DNA from: Bacteroidales bacterium | GTDB lineage: Bacteria; Bacteroidota; Bacteroidia; Bacteroidales; F082 | DNA: 64,000 nucleotides | NCBI GenBank assembly: GCA_029983675.1 | Contig: JASBYY010000004.1 | Span: 10,896-74,895, forward strand | Reading direction: 5' to 3' | Part shown: one piece after another, positions 8,593-16,247 of the stretch | Numbering within the stretch: the first letter of the stretch is position 1 | Layout of the letters: each line of letters opens with the position of its first letter | Translations under genes and position numbers: made by a program | The notes under the pieces: generated by a model | What the model was told of the DNA's origin: nothing | What the model saw: only the letters and a program-made list of their open reading frames with translations | Databases searched by the model: none

Positions 8593-9414
8593 TTATAAAT
8601 AAACAAGTTCGGTCTGCTTGAAACGCGGCAGCGGAAAGATAGAAACGTTGGGCGAAATGCCTACGCGGTGTTTCCGCAACTGCTGGTAAACCGACCGCAA
8701 CGCCAATTCAGGCGTGTTGTTGTTTCGGCTCAAATGGCAAAGCATGATGTTCTTGATGTCGGGACGGTACAATTCGGCGATGCAGTTTCCAGCCTCGGTG
8801 TTCGACAAATGCCCGAAAGGACCGGCAATGCGCCGTTTCAAAATATAGGGATAACCGCCTTCGTGCAACATCTTGGTGTCGTAATTGGCCTCCAAGACGA
8901 TGGAGTCGGATTTTTTCAGATAGCGCTTCACCACGGTATCGAGTACGCCCACGTCGGTGGCTATGGTCAGCGTGTGGTTTTCCAACCTGAAGTGGTATCC
9001 CAGCGTGCCGTTGCCGTCGTGCATCACCGGAAACGACTCGATGTGGATGTCGCATATCTCAAAAGACTGCTCCGCCTCAATGGGACGGAACAGTGTCACG
9101 TCCATCGTCTTCGTGCTTTTACCGACAGAAAGTCCTTGCAAGCACGCGGGATGGGCATACACGGGAATATTAAAGGCTTTGGCGGTTGCCCCGAGACCTT
9201 TGATGTGGTCGATATGGTCGTGAGTGACCAATATCGCCTTGACTTGCGACAAATGGATGTCAACACGGCTCAGGCGGCGTTTGATCTGCGACAGGCTGAT
9301 GCCCGCATCTACCAATACCCCTTCGTCGTGCTTGCCCACATAATAACAGTTGCCACTGCTGCCGCTGGCCAAGCTACAAAACACAAAAGGCGATAAGCAC
9401 GAAAACAGGTCCAT
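8593..9414 (-). CDS. MBL-fold metallo-hydrolase, WalJ/YycJ-like
   Basis: A metallo-beta-lactamase-fold hydrolase of about 262-273 residues. Metal ligands are visible in THDHIDHIKG, in FPVMHDGNG and in an Asp of TIATDVG. The family start signature FCSLASGSSGNC is close to the N-terminus. The start is uncertain. The ATG at 9414 adds eleven residues (MDLFSCLSPFV) before the family signature and lies only 4 bases after the -7 box at 9419-9426. A GTG at 9381 would begin directly at the signature with a leader of about 30 bases. Firmicute WalJ acts near cell-wall and DNA repair functions; the role in Bacteroidota is not established. Confidence 0.85.
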   Translation of the reverse strand: MDLFSCLSPFVFCSLASGSSGNCYYVGKHDEGVLVDAGISLSQIKRRLSRVDIHLSQVKAILVTHDHIDHIKGLGATAKAFNIPVYAHPACLQGLSVGKSTKTMDVTLFRPIEAEQSFEICDIHIESFPVMHDGNGTLGYHFRLENHTLTIATDVGVLDTVVKRYLKKSDSIVLEANYDTKMLHEGGYPYILKRRIAGPFGHLSNTEAGNCIAELYRPDIKNIMLCHLSRNNNTPELALRSVYQQLRKHRVGISPNVSIFPLPRFKQTELVYL

Positions 9415-9418
9415 GCGG

Positions 9419-9426
9419 CAAAATTA
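9419..9426 (-). promoter_or_regulatory. -7 box of the metallo-hydrolase gene
   Basis: The reverse strand reads TAATTTTG. It is so close to the ATG at 9414 that the mRNA would be leaderless, or translation begins at GTG 9381. Confidence 0.5.
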
Positions 9427-9461
9427 GGCGAAAAAGCGACAGGTTCAGACAGAAAGTTTCG

Positions 9462-9469
9462 TATTTTTG
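9462..9469 (+). promoter_or_regulatory. -7 box of the agmatinase-family operon
   Basis: TATTTTTG, 17 bases before the ATG at 9487; divergent from the box at 9419-9426. Confidence 0.6.
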
Positions 9470-9486
9470 CCCAAAATCATACCGCC

Positions 9487-10518
9487 ATGCCAAACAACAC
9501 TTTCGATCCCAACGCAGCCGCCCTTTCCGGGTCAGGCATTTACGGACTTCCTTGCGGCTCCGATGAAGCACAAATCATCATCATCCCTGTGGAATGGGAA
9601 CTCACCACAAGTTACAACCGCGGCACCGTTGACGGCCCTGCCGCCGTGTTGGAGGCCTCCATGCAGGTGGATCTTTGCCATCACGACTATCCCGACCTAT
9701 GGCAAAAAGGCATTTGGATGGACCGCTTTCCCGAAGCTCTTCGTGCCGTGCACGACAGCCTGATTCCCGTCAGCGAACGCATTATCGAAGGCATTGAGAC
9801 GGGAGAAACGGAAACAAACCCGGAGCTTTTTGCTCCGATGTACCGTGACATCAAGATGGCAACGGAAAAGAAAGACGAATGGCTGCGCAGCCGTATCGCC
9901 CATTGGAAATCGAAAGGTAAGGTTGTCGGCCTGTTGGGCGGCGACCACAGCATCCCCCTCGCCTATCATCAGTATCTGCATCAGGAAGGTGTGGAATACG
10001 GCATACTCCACGCCGATGCCCATCTTGATTTGCGAGAGGCGTTTGAAGGATTTGAGTATTCACACGCCTCGATATTCCATAATACGCTGAAATTCGGCAA
10101 TGTAAAAAAACTCGTTCAAGTCGCCATCCGCGACTACTGTCACCAAGAACGTGATTTAACGGTAAGCCAACCCGAACGGATCAAGGTGTTTTATGACCGC
10201 GACATGCGCCGCCGCCTTTATGAGGGTGAATCCTTTAAACACATTGTAGATGAAATAGTTGCAGCATTACCCGTCAAGGTTTATCTTTCCATCGACATCG
10301 ATGCCCTTGACCCCAAGCTCTGCCCCAATACCGGAACCCCCGTGCCGGGCGGCATGGAATACGAAGAGCTTTGCTACCTCCTCAACCGCATCAAGGAAAG
10401 TGGAAAGGAAGTCGTTGGCTTCGACTTATGCGAGGTGTCGCCGGGCGACAATGACTGGGACGGCAACGTGAGCGCACGAATGCTGTTTCACCTCTGCGGC
10501 GTAGCGGCAAGAGATTAA
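9487..10518 (+). CDS. Agmatinase/arginase-family ureohydrolase
   Basis: A 343-residue binuclear Mn hydrolase of the ureohydrolase fold. All metal-binding motifs are present: GGDHS (near residue 155), DAHLD (near 176) and SIDIDALDP (near 270). Expected reactions are hydrolysis of agmatine, arginine, guanidinobutyrate or formimidoylglutamate; the exact substrate cannot be read from sequence. An extra charged helix (residues about 85-140) lies before the first metal motif. It is the first gene of a probable operon with a small A1S_2505-like gene (38-base gap) and the nicotinate phosphoribosyltransferase gene. Confidence 0.85.
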   Translation: MPNNTFDPNAAALSGSGIYGLPCGSDEAQIIIIPVEWELTTSYNRGTVDGPAAVLEASMQVDLCHHDYPDLWQKGIWMDRFPEALRAVHDSLIPVSERIIEGIETGETETNPELFAPMYRDIKMATEKKDEWLRSRIAHWKSKGKVVGLLGGDHSIPLAYHQYLHQEGVEYGILHADAHLDLREAFEGFEYSHASIFHNTLKFGNVKKLVQVAIRDYCHQERDLTVSQPERIKVFYDRDMRRRLYEGESFKHIVDEIVAALPVKVYLSIDIDALDPKLCPNTGTPVPGGMEYEELCYLLNRIKESGKEVVGFDLCEVSPGDNDWDGNVSARMLFHLCGVAARD

Positions 10519-10555
10519 AAGACCTTTGAAATGACCATCAACAAATACTATCATT

Positions 10556-10945
10556 ATGAATACTGAGAGAATCACCCCGAGATTTATCGATACGTTGAAA
10601 GAAAACGAGATTTTTGTTTTCGGAAGCAATTTGGAAGGCGCACATGGCGGTGGCGCCGCCCGCAAGGCCTACCGGGATTTCGGCGCACAGTGGGGTGTAG
10701 GTGTCGGCATGACCGGCCGATGCTATGCCATTCCCACCATGCAAGGCTCCGTTGACACCATCAAACCCTATGTGGATGATTTTATCGACTATGCGGCGGC
10801 ACATCCCGAACTCCATTTTTTAGTCACACGGATCGGATGCGGCATTGCCGGCTTCAGCGACGAAGAGATTGCGCCCTTGTTTCAGGCAGCCATTGAAATG
10901 AAAAATGTATCTTTGCCGTCGAGTTTTCGTGAAATAATACAATAA
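10556..10945 (+). CDS. Small A1S_2505-family-like protein
   Basis: A 129-residue soluble protein. The N-terminal half reads EIFVFGSNLEGAHGGGAARKAY, and YAIPTMQGS follows. This is the pattern of proteins labelled A1S_2505 family phage non-structural protein, where a Gly-rich loop follows FVFGSN. The C-terminal part has FLVTRIGCGIAGF. The Gly-rich loop plus IGCGIAG resembles macro-domain nucleotide loops; that link is my inference. It ends 6 bases before the nicotinate phosphoribosyltransferase start, so it is surely co-transcribed. A nucleotide or NAD-related role is plausible but unproven. Confidence 0.7.
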   Translation: MNTERITPRFIDTLKENEIFVFGSNLEGAHGGGAARKAYRDFGAQWGVGVGMTGRCYAIPTMQGSVDTIKPYVDDFIDYAAAHPELHFLVTRIGCGIAGFSDEEIAPLFQAAIEMKNVSLPSSFREIIQ

Positions 10946-10951
10946 ATCATC

Positions 10952-12145
10952 ATGAGAAGAATAATCAATAGCCTGTTAGACAATGATTTATATACATTTA
11001 GCGTTTGTTATGCCTATCTGAGAAAGTTTTCGCGCGCCCTCGGTCAATATACGTTCGTCGATCGCAACAACTCGGTGTATCCGAAAGGTTTCGCCGAAAA
11101 GTTAAAGGAGCAGTTCAAGATGATTGAAGAATTACGCTTGAGTGATGAGGAGCTTGGCTTCATGCGTAACAAGTGCTACTACTTCCCGAATTGGTTCTTC
11201 ACGTTTTTAAAAGGCTTTTCGATGGATTCCTCCGAGCTTGACATTGCTCAGGACGAGGAAGGCCATCTTCACATCTCGGTATCGGGATATCTCTGGCGTA
11301 CTGTGTTTTGGGAAATGCCCATCCTTTCGACCATTTCGGAACTCAGCCATGAACTCAGAGGCGAATTCGCCCATTACAACCGCGAACACGAATATCAGAA
11401 ATCATTCAACAAGGCTTGCCGTCTGATTGAAAACGGCGTCAAGTTCTCCGACTTCGGCACCCGCCGTCGTTTCTCATTTGAACACCAGGATATGGTCATC
11501 CAATCGTTCGTCGAGGCACAGAAAAAATACGACAAGGTGGGCTTTGTCGGCTCGTCCAACGTTTTGCTTGCCCACAAGTACAACATCACGCCCATCGGCA
11601 CCATGAGTCATCAGTTTATCGAGACCTGCTCGCTGTTCGGCTACACCGAAGCCAACTATATCGCCATGGATTACTGGCAAGAAGTGTATGCCGGCAACTT
11701 GGGCATCTACCTATACGACACCTATACGCGCGATGCGTTTTTCAAAAACTTCACCGTGCTGCACGCCAAGTTGTTTGACGGGCTGCGAGTGGATAGCGGC
11801 GACAATGTGGAAGCCTTGGAAGCCATTATCGGCAAATACAAGGAACTCGGTATCGATCCAAGTGTGAAAAGCATTGTTTTCAGCAACTCGCTCAACGTGG
11901 ACGAAGCCATTGCACTGCACCACACTGTGAACAACCGTATGAAAGACTCTTATGGCATCGGCACACACTTCACCTGCGACGTGGACAACGCTGAACCGAT
12001 GAACATTGTCGTGAAGCTCACCGCTGCAAAGATCACCGAAAAGCGCAATTGGAAGAAAGTGGTCAAACTCAGCGACGACCTCGGCAAATACACCGGCGAT
12101 CCGGAGGAGATTGAAATTTGCAGGAAGACTTTACAGATTGAGTGA
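10952..12145 (+). CDS. pncB: Nicotinate phosphoribosyltransferase
   Basis: Makes nicotinate mononucleotide from nicotinate and PRPP, the Preiss-Handler step of NAD salvage. It starts MRRIINSLLDNDLYTFSVCYAYL, the family N-terminus (LDNDxYxF). Other visible family blocks are THFTCDVDNAEPMNIVVKL, GLRVDSGDN and TPIGTMSHQFIE, which carries the conserved phosphorylatable His region. At 397 residues it has the normal family length. It follows the small A1S_2505-like gene by 6 bases. Confidence 0.93.
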   Translation: MRRIINSLLDNDLYTFSVCYAYLRKFSRALGQYTFVDRNNSVYPKGFAEKLKEQFKMIEELRLSDEELGFMRNKCYYFPNWFFTFLKGFSMDSSELDIAQDEEGHLHISVSGYLWRTVFWEMPILSTISELSHELRGEFAHYNREHEYQKSFNKACRLIENGVKFSDFGTRRRFSFEHQDMVIQSFVEAQKKYDKVGFVGSSNVLLAHKYNITPIGTMSHQFIETCSLFGYTEANYIAMDYWQEVYAGNLGIYLYDTYTRDAFFKNFTVLHAKLFDGLRVDSGDNVEALEAIIGKYKELGIDPSVKSIVFSNSLNVDEAIALHHTVNNRMKDSYGIGTHFTCDVDNAEPMNIVVKLTAAKITEKRNWKKVVKLSDDLGKYTGDPEEIEICRKTLQIE

Positions 12146-12150
12146 TAGAC

Positions 12151-12225
12151 TCACTCCTTGCCTCTGGACACTTTCGAACCTATGGTAATGAAAACACCAA
12201 TAATCACTGCGATAACAAGCATCAT
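12151..12225 (-). CDS. Possible 24-30 residue membrane peptide
   Basis: A reverse-strand frame reading MMLVIAVIIGVFITIGSKV and ending SRGKE: one hydrophobic helix and a basic tail. A GTG at 12243 would extend it to 30 residues and lies 2 bases after the stop of the preceding 37-residue frame. Very small, no family recognised, low confidence. Confidence 0.25.
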   Translation of the reverse strand: MMLVIAVIIGVFITIGSKVSRGKE

Positions 12226-12244
12226 TAAAGAAAACAACAGCACT

Positions 12245-12358
12245 TTATTGCCATTGATATTTCTTCATAATAGCAAGGAAAATATAAACTACTACAGCAC
12301 CTAAGTAGCCGGCAGTATGTTCCTTGAGTCCATTCTTCTGATCTTTGGATAATTGCAT
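12245..12358 (-). CDS. Possible 37-residue membrane peptide
   Basis: A reverse-strand frame beginning MQLSKDQKNGLKEHTAGY, followed by a hydrophobic stretch (LGAVVVYIFLAIM) and KKYQWQ. A charged amphipathic start plus a single helix is typical of real small membrane proteins. I recognise no family and see no strong promoter. Confidence 0.3.
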   Translation of the reverse strand: MQLSKDQKNGLKEHTAGYLGAVVVYIFLAIMKKYQWQ

Positions 12359-12555
12359 GATGACAAAGTTTGTTTTCCACGTGCAATAATAGGAAAATTT
12401 CCAACGCAGGGTTGGAACCGATACTTCGTCCCATCATCGGGATACATTTCTTCGGGAAAAAGCTTCCTTGTTTTGCCTCATGAGGAATATGATTCAATCA
12501 TGATGAAAATCACGCATATAGAAAAATACAAGGTTTGGATTTTCCGTTTTGCTTG

Positions 12556-14583
12556 TTATGAAAAAGTCTGTCGCCATCCACAGCCTTCTTTCCATTCCGA
12601 ACAGCCGTAAGCCGTCTTTCCTTTGATGATCTTGCCCTTTCCACAGAGCGGACAAGGCTGCCCAATCAATGTGTCGGATGGTGCTAAAACACCACTTGTT
12701 TCTGTTTTTTGTGTTGCAGCAGGTTTCTTTACCGCTTTCTTTCCCGACAGTTTGCTTCCTTTGCCTGCTTTGGGCTGGACTTCGGGTGCGGCGGCTACTC
12801 GCCGGTTTCTGTTGTCGCTAATCACAGTAGCAACAATATCGCTCACCATTTTTTTCATCTCTTCCAAAAACTGGCGCGCTTCGTATTTACGCCGCTCTAT
12901 TTCGCGCAGTTTCTTCTCCCAGATACCTGTCAGTTCGGCGCTTTTCAACAAATCTTCGTGTATCAGCCCTATCAACTCAATGCCCGTTTGTGTCGGGATG
13001 AGGTTTTTGCGTTCCTTGCGGATGTACTGCCGCCGGAACAGGGTTTCAATAATGGCGGCGCGTGTCGATGGTCGCCCGATGCCGTTTTCTTTCAATGCCT
13101 CACGCAACGTTTCGTCTTCCACCGACCTGCCCGCCGTTTCCATGGCACGCAGCAATGTGGCCTCCGTAAACAGTTTCGGAGGCGAGGTCTGTTTCTCAGC
13201 CAAACTCGGCTGATGGGGGCCGTGCTCTCCTTTGACGAAAGCCGGCAAGGTTTTTTCTTCGTCCTTATCCTCCCCTTTCTCATCATCGGAGGGCTTGACG
13301 GGCTTTATCACCACGCGCCATCCCTCCTGTAGAATCTGCTTTCCCGTCGTCTTGAACGCCACCTCCTCCACTTTGCCCATCACCGTGGTGGTCGAAAAAA
13401 CACAGTCGGGATAAAAGCAGGCGATAAAGTGACGGCACACCTCGTCATACACTTTCGATTCGGGCACGGAGAGGTTGCCGGGAAGCACCCCGGTAGGAAT
13501 AATGGCATGATGGTCGGTGACCTTGCTGTTGTCGAACACCTTTTTGCTCTTGGGCAGTTTCTTGCCCATCAACGATGCAGTCAGTTCGGCATACGGGGTC
13601 AGGTTTTGCAGGATTTCAAGGCATTTCGGATAAATATCGTCGCTCAAATAAGTGGTATCGACACGGGGATAGGTGGTGTATTTCTTTTCGTAAAGGCTTT
13701 GAATGGTCTGCAAGGTCTGATCTGCCGAATAGCCGTATTTCCGGTTGCATTCCACCTGCAATGAGGTCAAGTCGAACAAACGCGGCGGAGCCTCCTTACC
13801 CTTCCTCGTTTCAATATCTGTCACCGTAAACTCCTTTCCAATAACACTTTGCAAATCAGCTTGGCCTTCTTCTTCCGACGGATATTTTCCTTTTACCGCT
13901 GTAAAAACGGTATCGCGATAGATGGTGGATAGCGCCCAGTATGGCGTAGGCTTAAAGTTCTGTATTTCAAGGTAACGGTTCACGACCAACGCCAAGGTAG
14001 GGGTTTGCACCCTTCCGACAGACAGCACTTGGCGGTTTTGGCCGTATTTCAACGTGTAAAGCCGAGTGGCATTCATTCCCAACAGCCAGTCGCCGATGGC
14101 ACGCGAAAGACCCGCCTCGTATAACGACTGATACTCCGACTGGTCTTTGAGCGCCTCGAAACCCTGCCGGATAGAGGCTTCGGTTAGCGAAGATATCCAC
14201 AGCCGTTGCACGGGACAAGTGACCTTGGCCTTCTGCATCACCCAGCGTTGTATCAACTCCCCTTCTTGTCCGGCATCACCACAGTTGACAATGCGGTCGG
14301 CCTTCTGCATAAGCGATTCGATGACACGGAACTGTTTTTCGATGGACTTCTCTCCTATCAGTTTGATACCGAAACGTTCGGGAATCATCGGAAGACGGAT
14401 CAGCGTCCAATGTTTCCATTCGGGGAAATAGTCGTGCGGCTCTTTCAGAGTGCACAAATGCCCGAACGTCCAGGTTACCTGGTAGCCGTTTCCTTCCATA
14501 TAGCCGTCGTGCGGCTGGGTGGCTCCCAGCACGAGGGCAATGTCTTTGGCGACACTCGGTTTTTCGGCGATGCAGACGATCAT
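12556..14583 (-). CDS. topB: DNA topoisomerase III (type IA)
   Basis: A type IA topoisomerase of about 675 residues. The Toprim domain starts MIVCIAEKPSVAKDIA and has GDAGQEGELIQRW (the acidic triad region). The catalytic Tyr is in KYTTYPRVDTTYLS. A helicase-like GRPSTRAAIIETLFRR block follows. The end carries one zinc ribbon (CPLCGKGK...GCSEWKEGCGW). A lysine-rich linker (KAGKGSKLSGKKAVKKPA) precedes the ribbon. I chose ATG 14583 over 14604, because the -7 box at 14591-14598 lies between them. Only 7 bases separate the box from the start codon, so the mRNA is probably leaderless. Confidence 0.93.
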   Translation of the reverse strand: MIVCIAEKPSVAKDIALVLGATQPHDGYMEGNGYQVTWTFGHLCTLKEPHDYFPEWKHWTLIRLPMIPERFGIKLIGEKSIEKQFRVIESLMQKADRIVNCGDAGQEGELIQRWVMQKAKVTCPVQRLWISSLTEASIRQGFEALKDQSEYQSLYEAGLSRAIGDWLLGMNATRLYTLKYGQNRQVLSVGRVQTPTLALVVNRYLEIQNFKPTPYWALSTIYRDTVFTAVKGKYPSEEEGQADLQSVIGKEFTVTDIETRKGKEAPPRLFDLTSLQVECNRKYGYSADQTLQTIQSLYEKKYTTYPRVDTTYLSDDIYPKCLEILQNLTPYAELTASLMGKKLPKSKKVFDNSKVTDHHAIIPTGVLPGNLSVPESKVYDEVCRHFIACFYPDCVFSTTTVMGKVEEVAFKTTGKQILQEGWRVVIKPVKPSDDEKGEDKDEEKTLPAFVKGEHGPHQPSLAEKQTSPPKLFTEATLLRAMETAGRSVEDETLREALKENGIGRPSTRAAIIETLFRRQYIRKERKNLIPTQTGIELIGLIHEDLLKSAELTGIWEKKLREIERRKYEARQFLEEMKKMVSDIVATVISDNRNRRVAAAPEVQPKAGKGSKLSGKKAVKKPAATQKTETSGVLAPSDTLIGQPCPLCGKGKIIKGKTAYGCSEWKEGCGWRQTFS

Positions 14584-14590
14584 AATCGGG

Positions 14591-14598
14591 CAAAAGTA
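14591..14598 (-). promoter_or_regulatory. -7 box of topB
   Basis: The reverse strand reads TACTTTTG and ends 7 bases before the topB ATG. It is back to back with the antiporter box at 14612-14619. Confidence 0.6.
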
Positions 14599-14611
14599 CG
14601 ACATTTTTCAG

Positions 14612-14619
14612 TATATTTG
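14612..14619 (+). promoter_or_regulatory. -7 box of the K+/H+ antiporter gene
   Basis: TATATTTG, 25 bases before the ATG at 14645. Confidence 0.6.
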
Positions 14620-14644
14620 CGCCCAAGAAAAGGACTGCTTTTTC

Positions 14645-16243
14645 ATGATCAATATTATTCTCATCGTCACTGCCGTTATCATCATCATTTCCGTGTGGCT
14701 CAACAACATGTCGCACAAGATGGGCATACCGGTATTGCTGGCTTTCATCATTTTAGGCATGTTTGCCGGATGGAACAACGACACCATCGGCCCCGATAAC
14801 TATTGGATTGTGAAAGACGTCAGCACTGTAGCCTTGATCATCATCATGTTTTATGGTGGCTTCGGCACGCGGTGGGATTCGGCAAAACCCATCATCAGGG
14901 AATCGGTGCTGCTGGCGACAGTAGGCGTGGTGTTGACTGCCGCACTGACGGGGTTGTTTTGCCATTATGTCCTCAGCTGGCAGTGGATGGAAAGTTTTCT
15001 GATGGGTTCCGTGATTGCCTCCACCGATGCGGCTTCGGTATTTTCCATTCTGCGTTCACGAAAATTAGGCTTGAAAAACCATACTGCACCTATCTTGGAA
15101 ATGGAAAGCGGCAGCAACGACCCTTGTTCCTACATGTTGACTGTCATTATGATTTCCATCATGCAAGGCACAGCATCGGGCCTACATCTTGCCTGGATGA
15201 TCTTTGCTCAAATCGCTTTTGGCCTGCTATTCGGCGCGCTGATTGCCAAAGGTGCCATTTTCGCCCTCAAACGGGTTGTTTTTTTAACTTCAGGATTCGA
15301 CTCCCTGTTCATTCTCGGAACAGCCATATTGGCTTATTCCGTTCCGGCAGCGTTAGGAGGCAACGGGTTTTTAAGCGTTTATATCGTGGGGATAGCCTTA
15401 GGCAACGCCAATTTTTCACGCAAAAAGACACAAGTGCACTTTTTTGACGGCGTCACCAGCCTCATGCAAGTATGCCTGTTTTTCATGCTGGGTTTCATGT
15501 CGAATCCGACATCACTCTATAAAGCCATGCTGCCCGCATTGGCCATTGTGCTTTTTCTGCTTGTAGCCGGACGTCCGTTCAGCGTGCTTGCCATTCTTGG
15601 CTGGTCGAAAAAACACAAACGCAACCAACGCTTGTTGGTTTCCTTTGTAGGACTGCGCGGCGCGGCATCCATTGTGTTCGCCATCATCGCAGTAGCCAGC
15701 AATATCTACTTGGAAAACAATATATTAGATGTCGTTTTTTGCATTGTTCTGCTTTCCATCGCCCTGCAAGGCTCACTGATTCCTCAGGTGGCGAAAAAAC
15801 TGGACATGATCGACGAAAACGAAGACGTGTTGAAGACTTTTAGCGATTATAGCGAGACCTACGACGTGCAATTCAGCGGTTTTGAACTGACCGAGAAAAG
15901 CGCATGGAGCGGAAAACAAGTCAAGGAAATAGGACTGCCAAAGAGCTTGTTGTTAGCCGTGATAATGCGCGATGGCAAGCGCATCACCCCTCGTGGCAAC
16001 ACCCTGTTGCGCGCCGGTGACAAAATCATCCTGTGTTCACGGTCCTACGACGGACAGGCCATGGGCGAACTGAAAGAACAACAGATTCCCGCAGGCAATA
16101 AATACGTGGGAAAAACCTTAGACACCTGGTCGAAAGACGGACATGATCTCATTGTGCTCATCCGACGAGGCGACGATACCATCATTCCCAAAGGCAACAC
16201 CGTGCTTCGAGCCGATGATTACATTGTAGTCATTGACAAGTAA
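14645..16243 (+). CDS. Potassium/proton antiporter, CPA1 family (NhaP2/CvrA-like)
   Basis: A membrane antiporter of about 532 residues. Around twelve hydrophobic segments begin MINIILIVTAVIIIISVWL. The ion-site region reads ASTDAASVFSIL, with ESGSNDP next, the typical CPA1 signature. The C-terminal 130 residues are soluble and resemble a TrkA-C/RCK-C domain (LTEKSAWSGKQVKEIGLP, PRGNTLLRAGDKIILC), with a second related half (PKGNTVLRADDYIVVI). Such proteins expel K+ or Na+ in exchange for H+ and are gated through the soluble part. The start follows the -7 box; an upstream in-frame ATG at 14519 would fall inside topB and is rejected. Confidence 0.9.
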   Translation: MINIILIVTAVIIIISVWLNNMSHKMGIPVLLAFIILGMFAGWNNDTIGPDNYWIVKDVSTVALIIIMFYGGFGTRWDSAKPIIRESVLLATVGVVLTAALTGLFCHYVLSWQWMESFLMGSVIASTDAASVFSILRSRKLGLKNHTAPILEMESGSNDPCSYMLTVIMISIMQGTASGLHLAWMIFAQIAFGLLFGALIAKGAIFALKRVVFLTSGFDSLFILGTAILAYSVPAALGGNGFLSVYIVGIALGNANFSRKKTQVHFFDGVTSLMQVCLFFMLGFMSNPTSLYKAMLPALAIVLFLLVAGRPFSVLAILGWSKKHKRNQRLLVSFVGLRGAASIVFAIIAVASNIYLENNILDVVFCIVLLSIALQGSLIPQVAKKLDMIDENEDVLKTFSDYSETYDVQFSGFELTEKSAWSGKQVKEIGLPKSLLLAVIMRDGKRITPRGNTLLRAGDKIILCSRSYDGQAMGELKEQQIPAGNKYVGKTLDTWSKDGHDLIVLIRRGDDTIIPKGNTVLRADDYIVVIDK

Positions 16244-16247
16244 TCCG

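Larger units (their letters stand above)
12146..12555. other. Intergenic region with two possible very small reverse-strand genes
   Basis: About 410 bases between convergent pncB and topB. Apart from the two tiny membrane-peptide frames listed separately, I see no gene, clear terminator or repeat. Confidence 0.6.

Noticed and set aside
12353..12610. 85-codon plus-strand frame between pncB and topB
   Set aside because: It overlaps the topB 3' end and shows no family or signal features.
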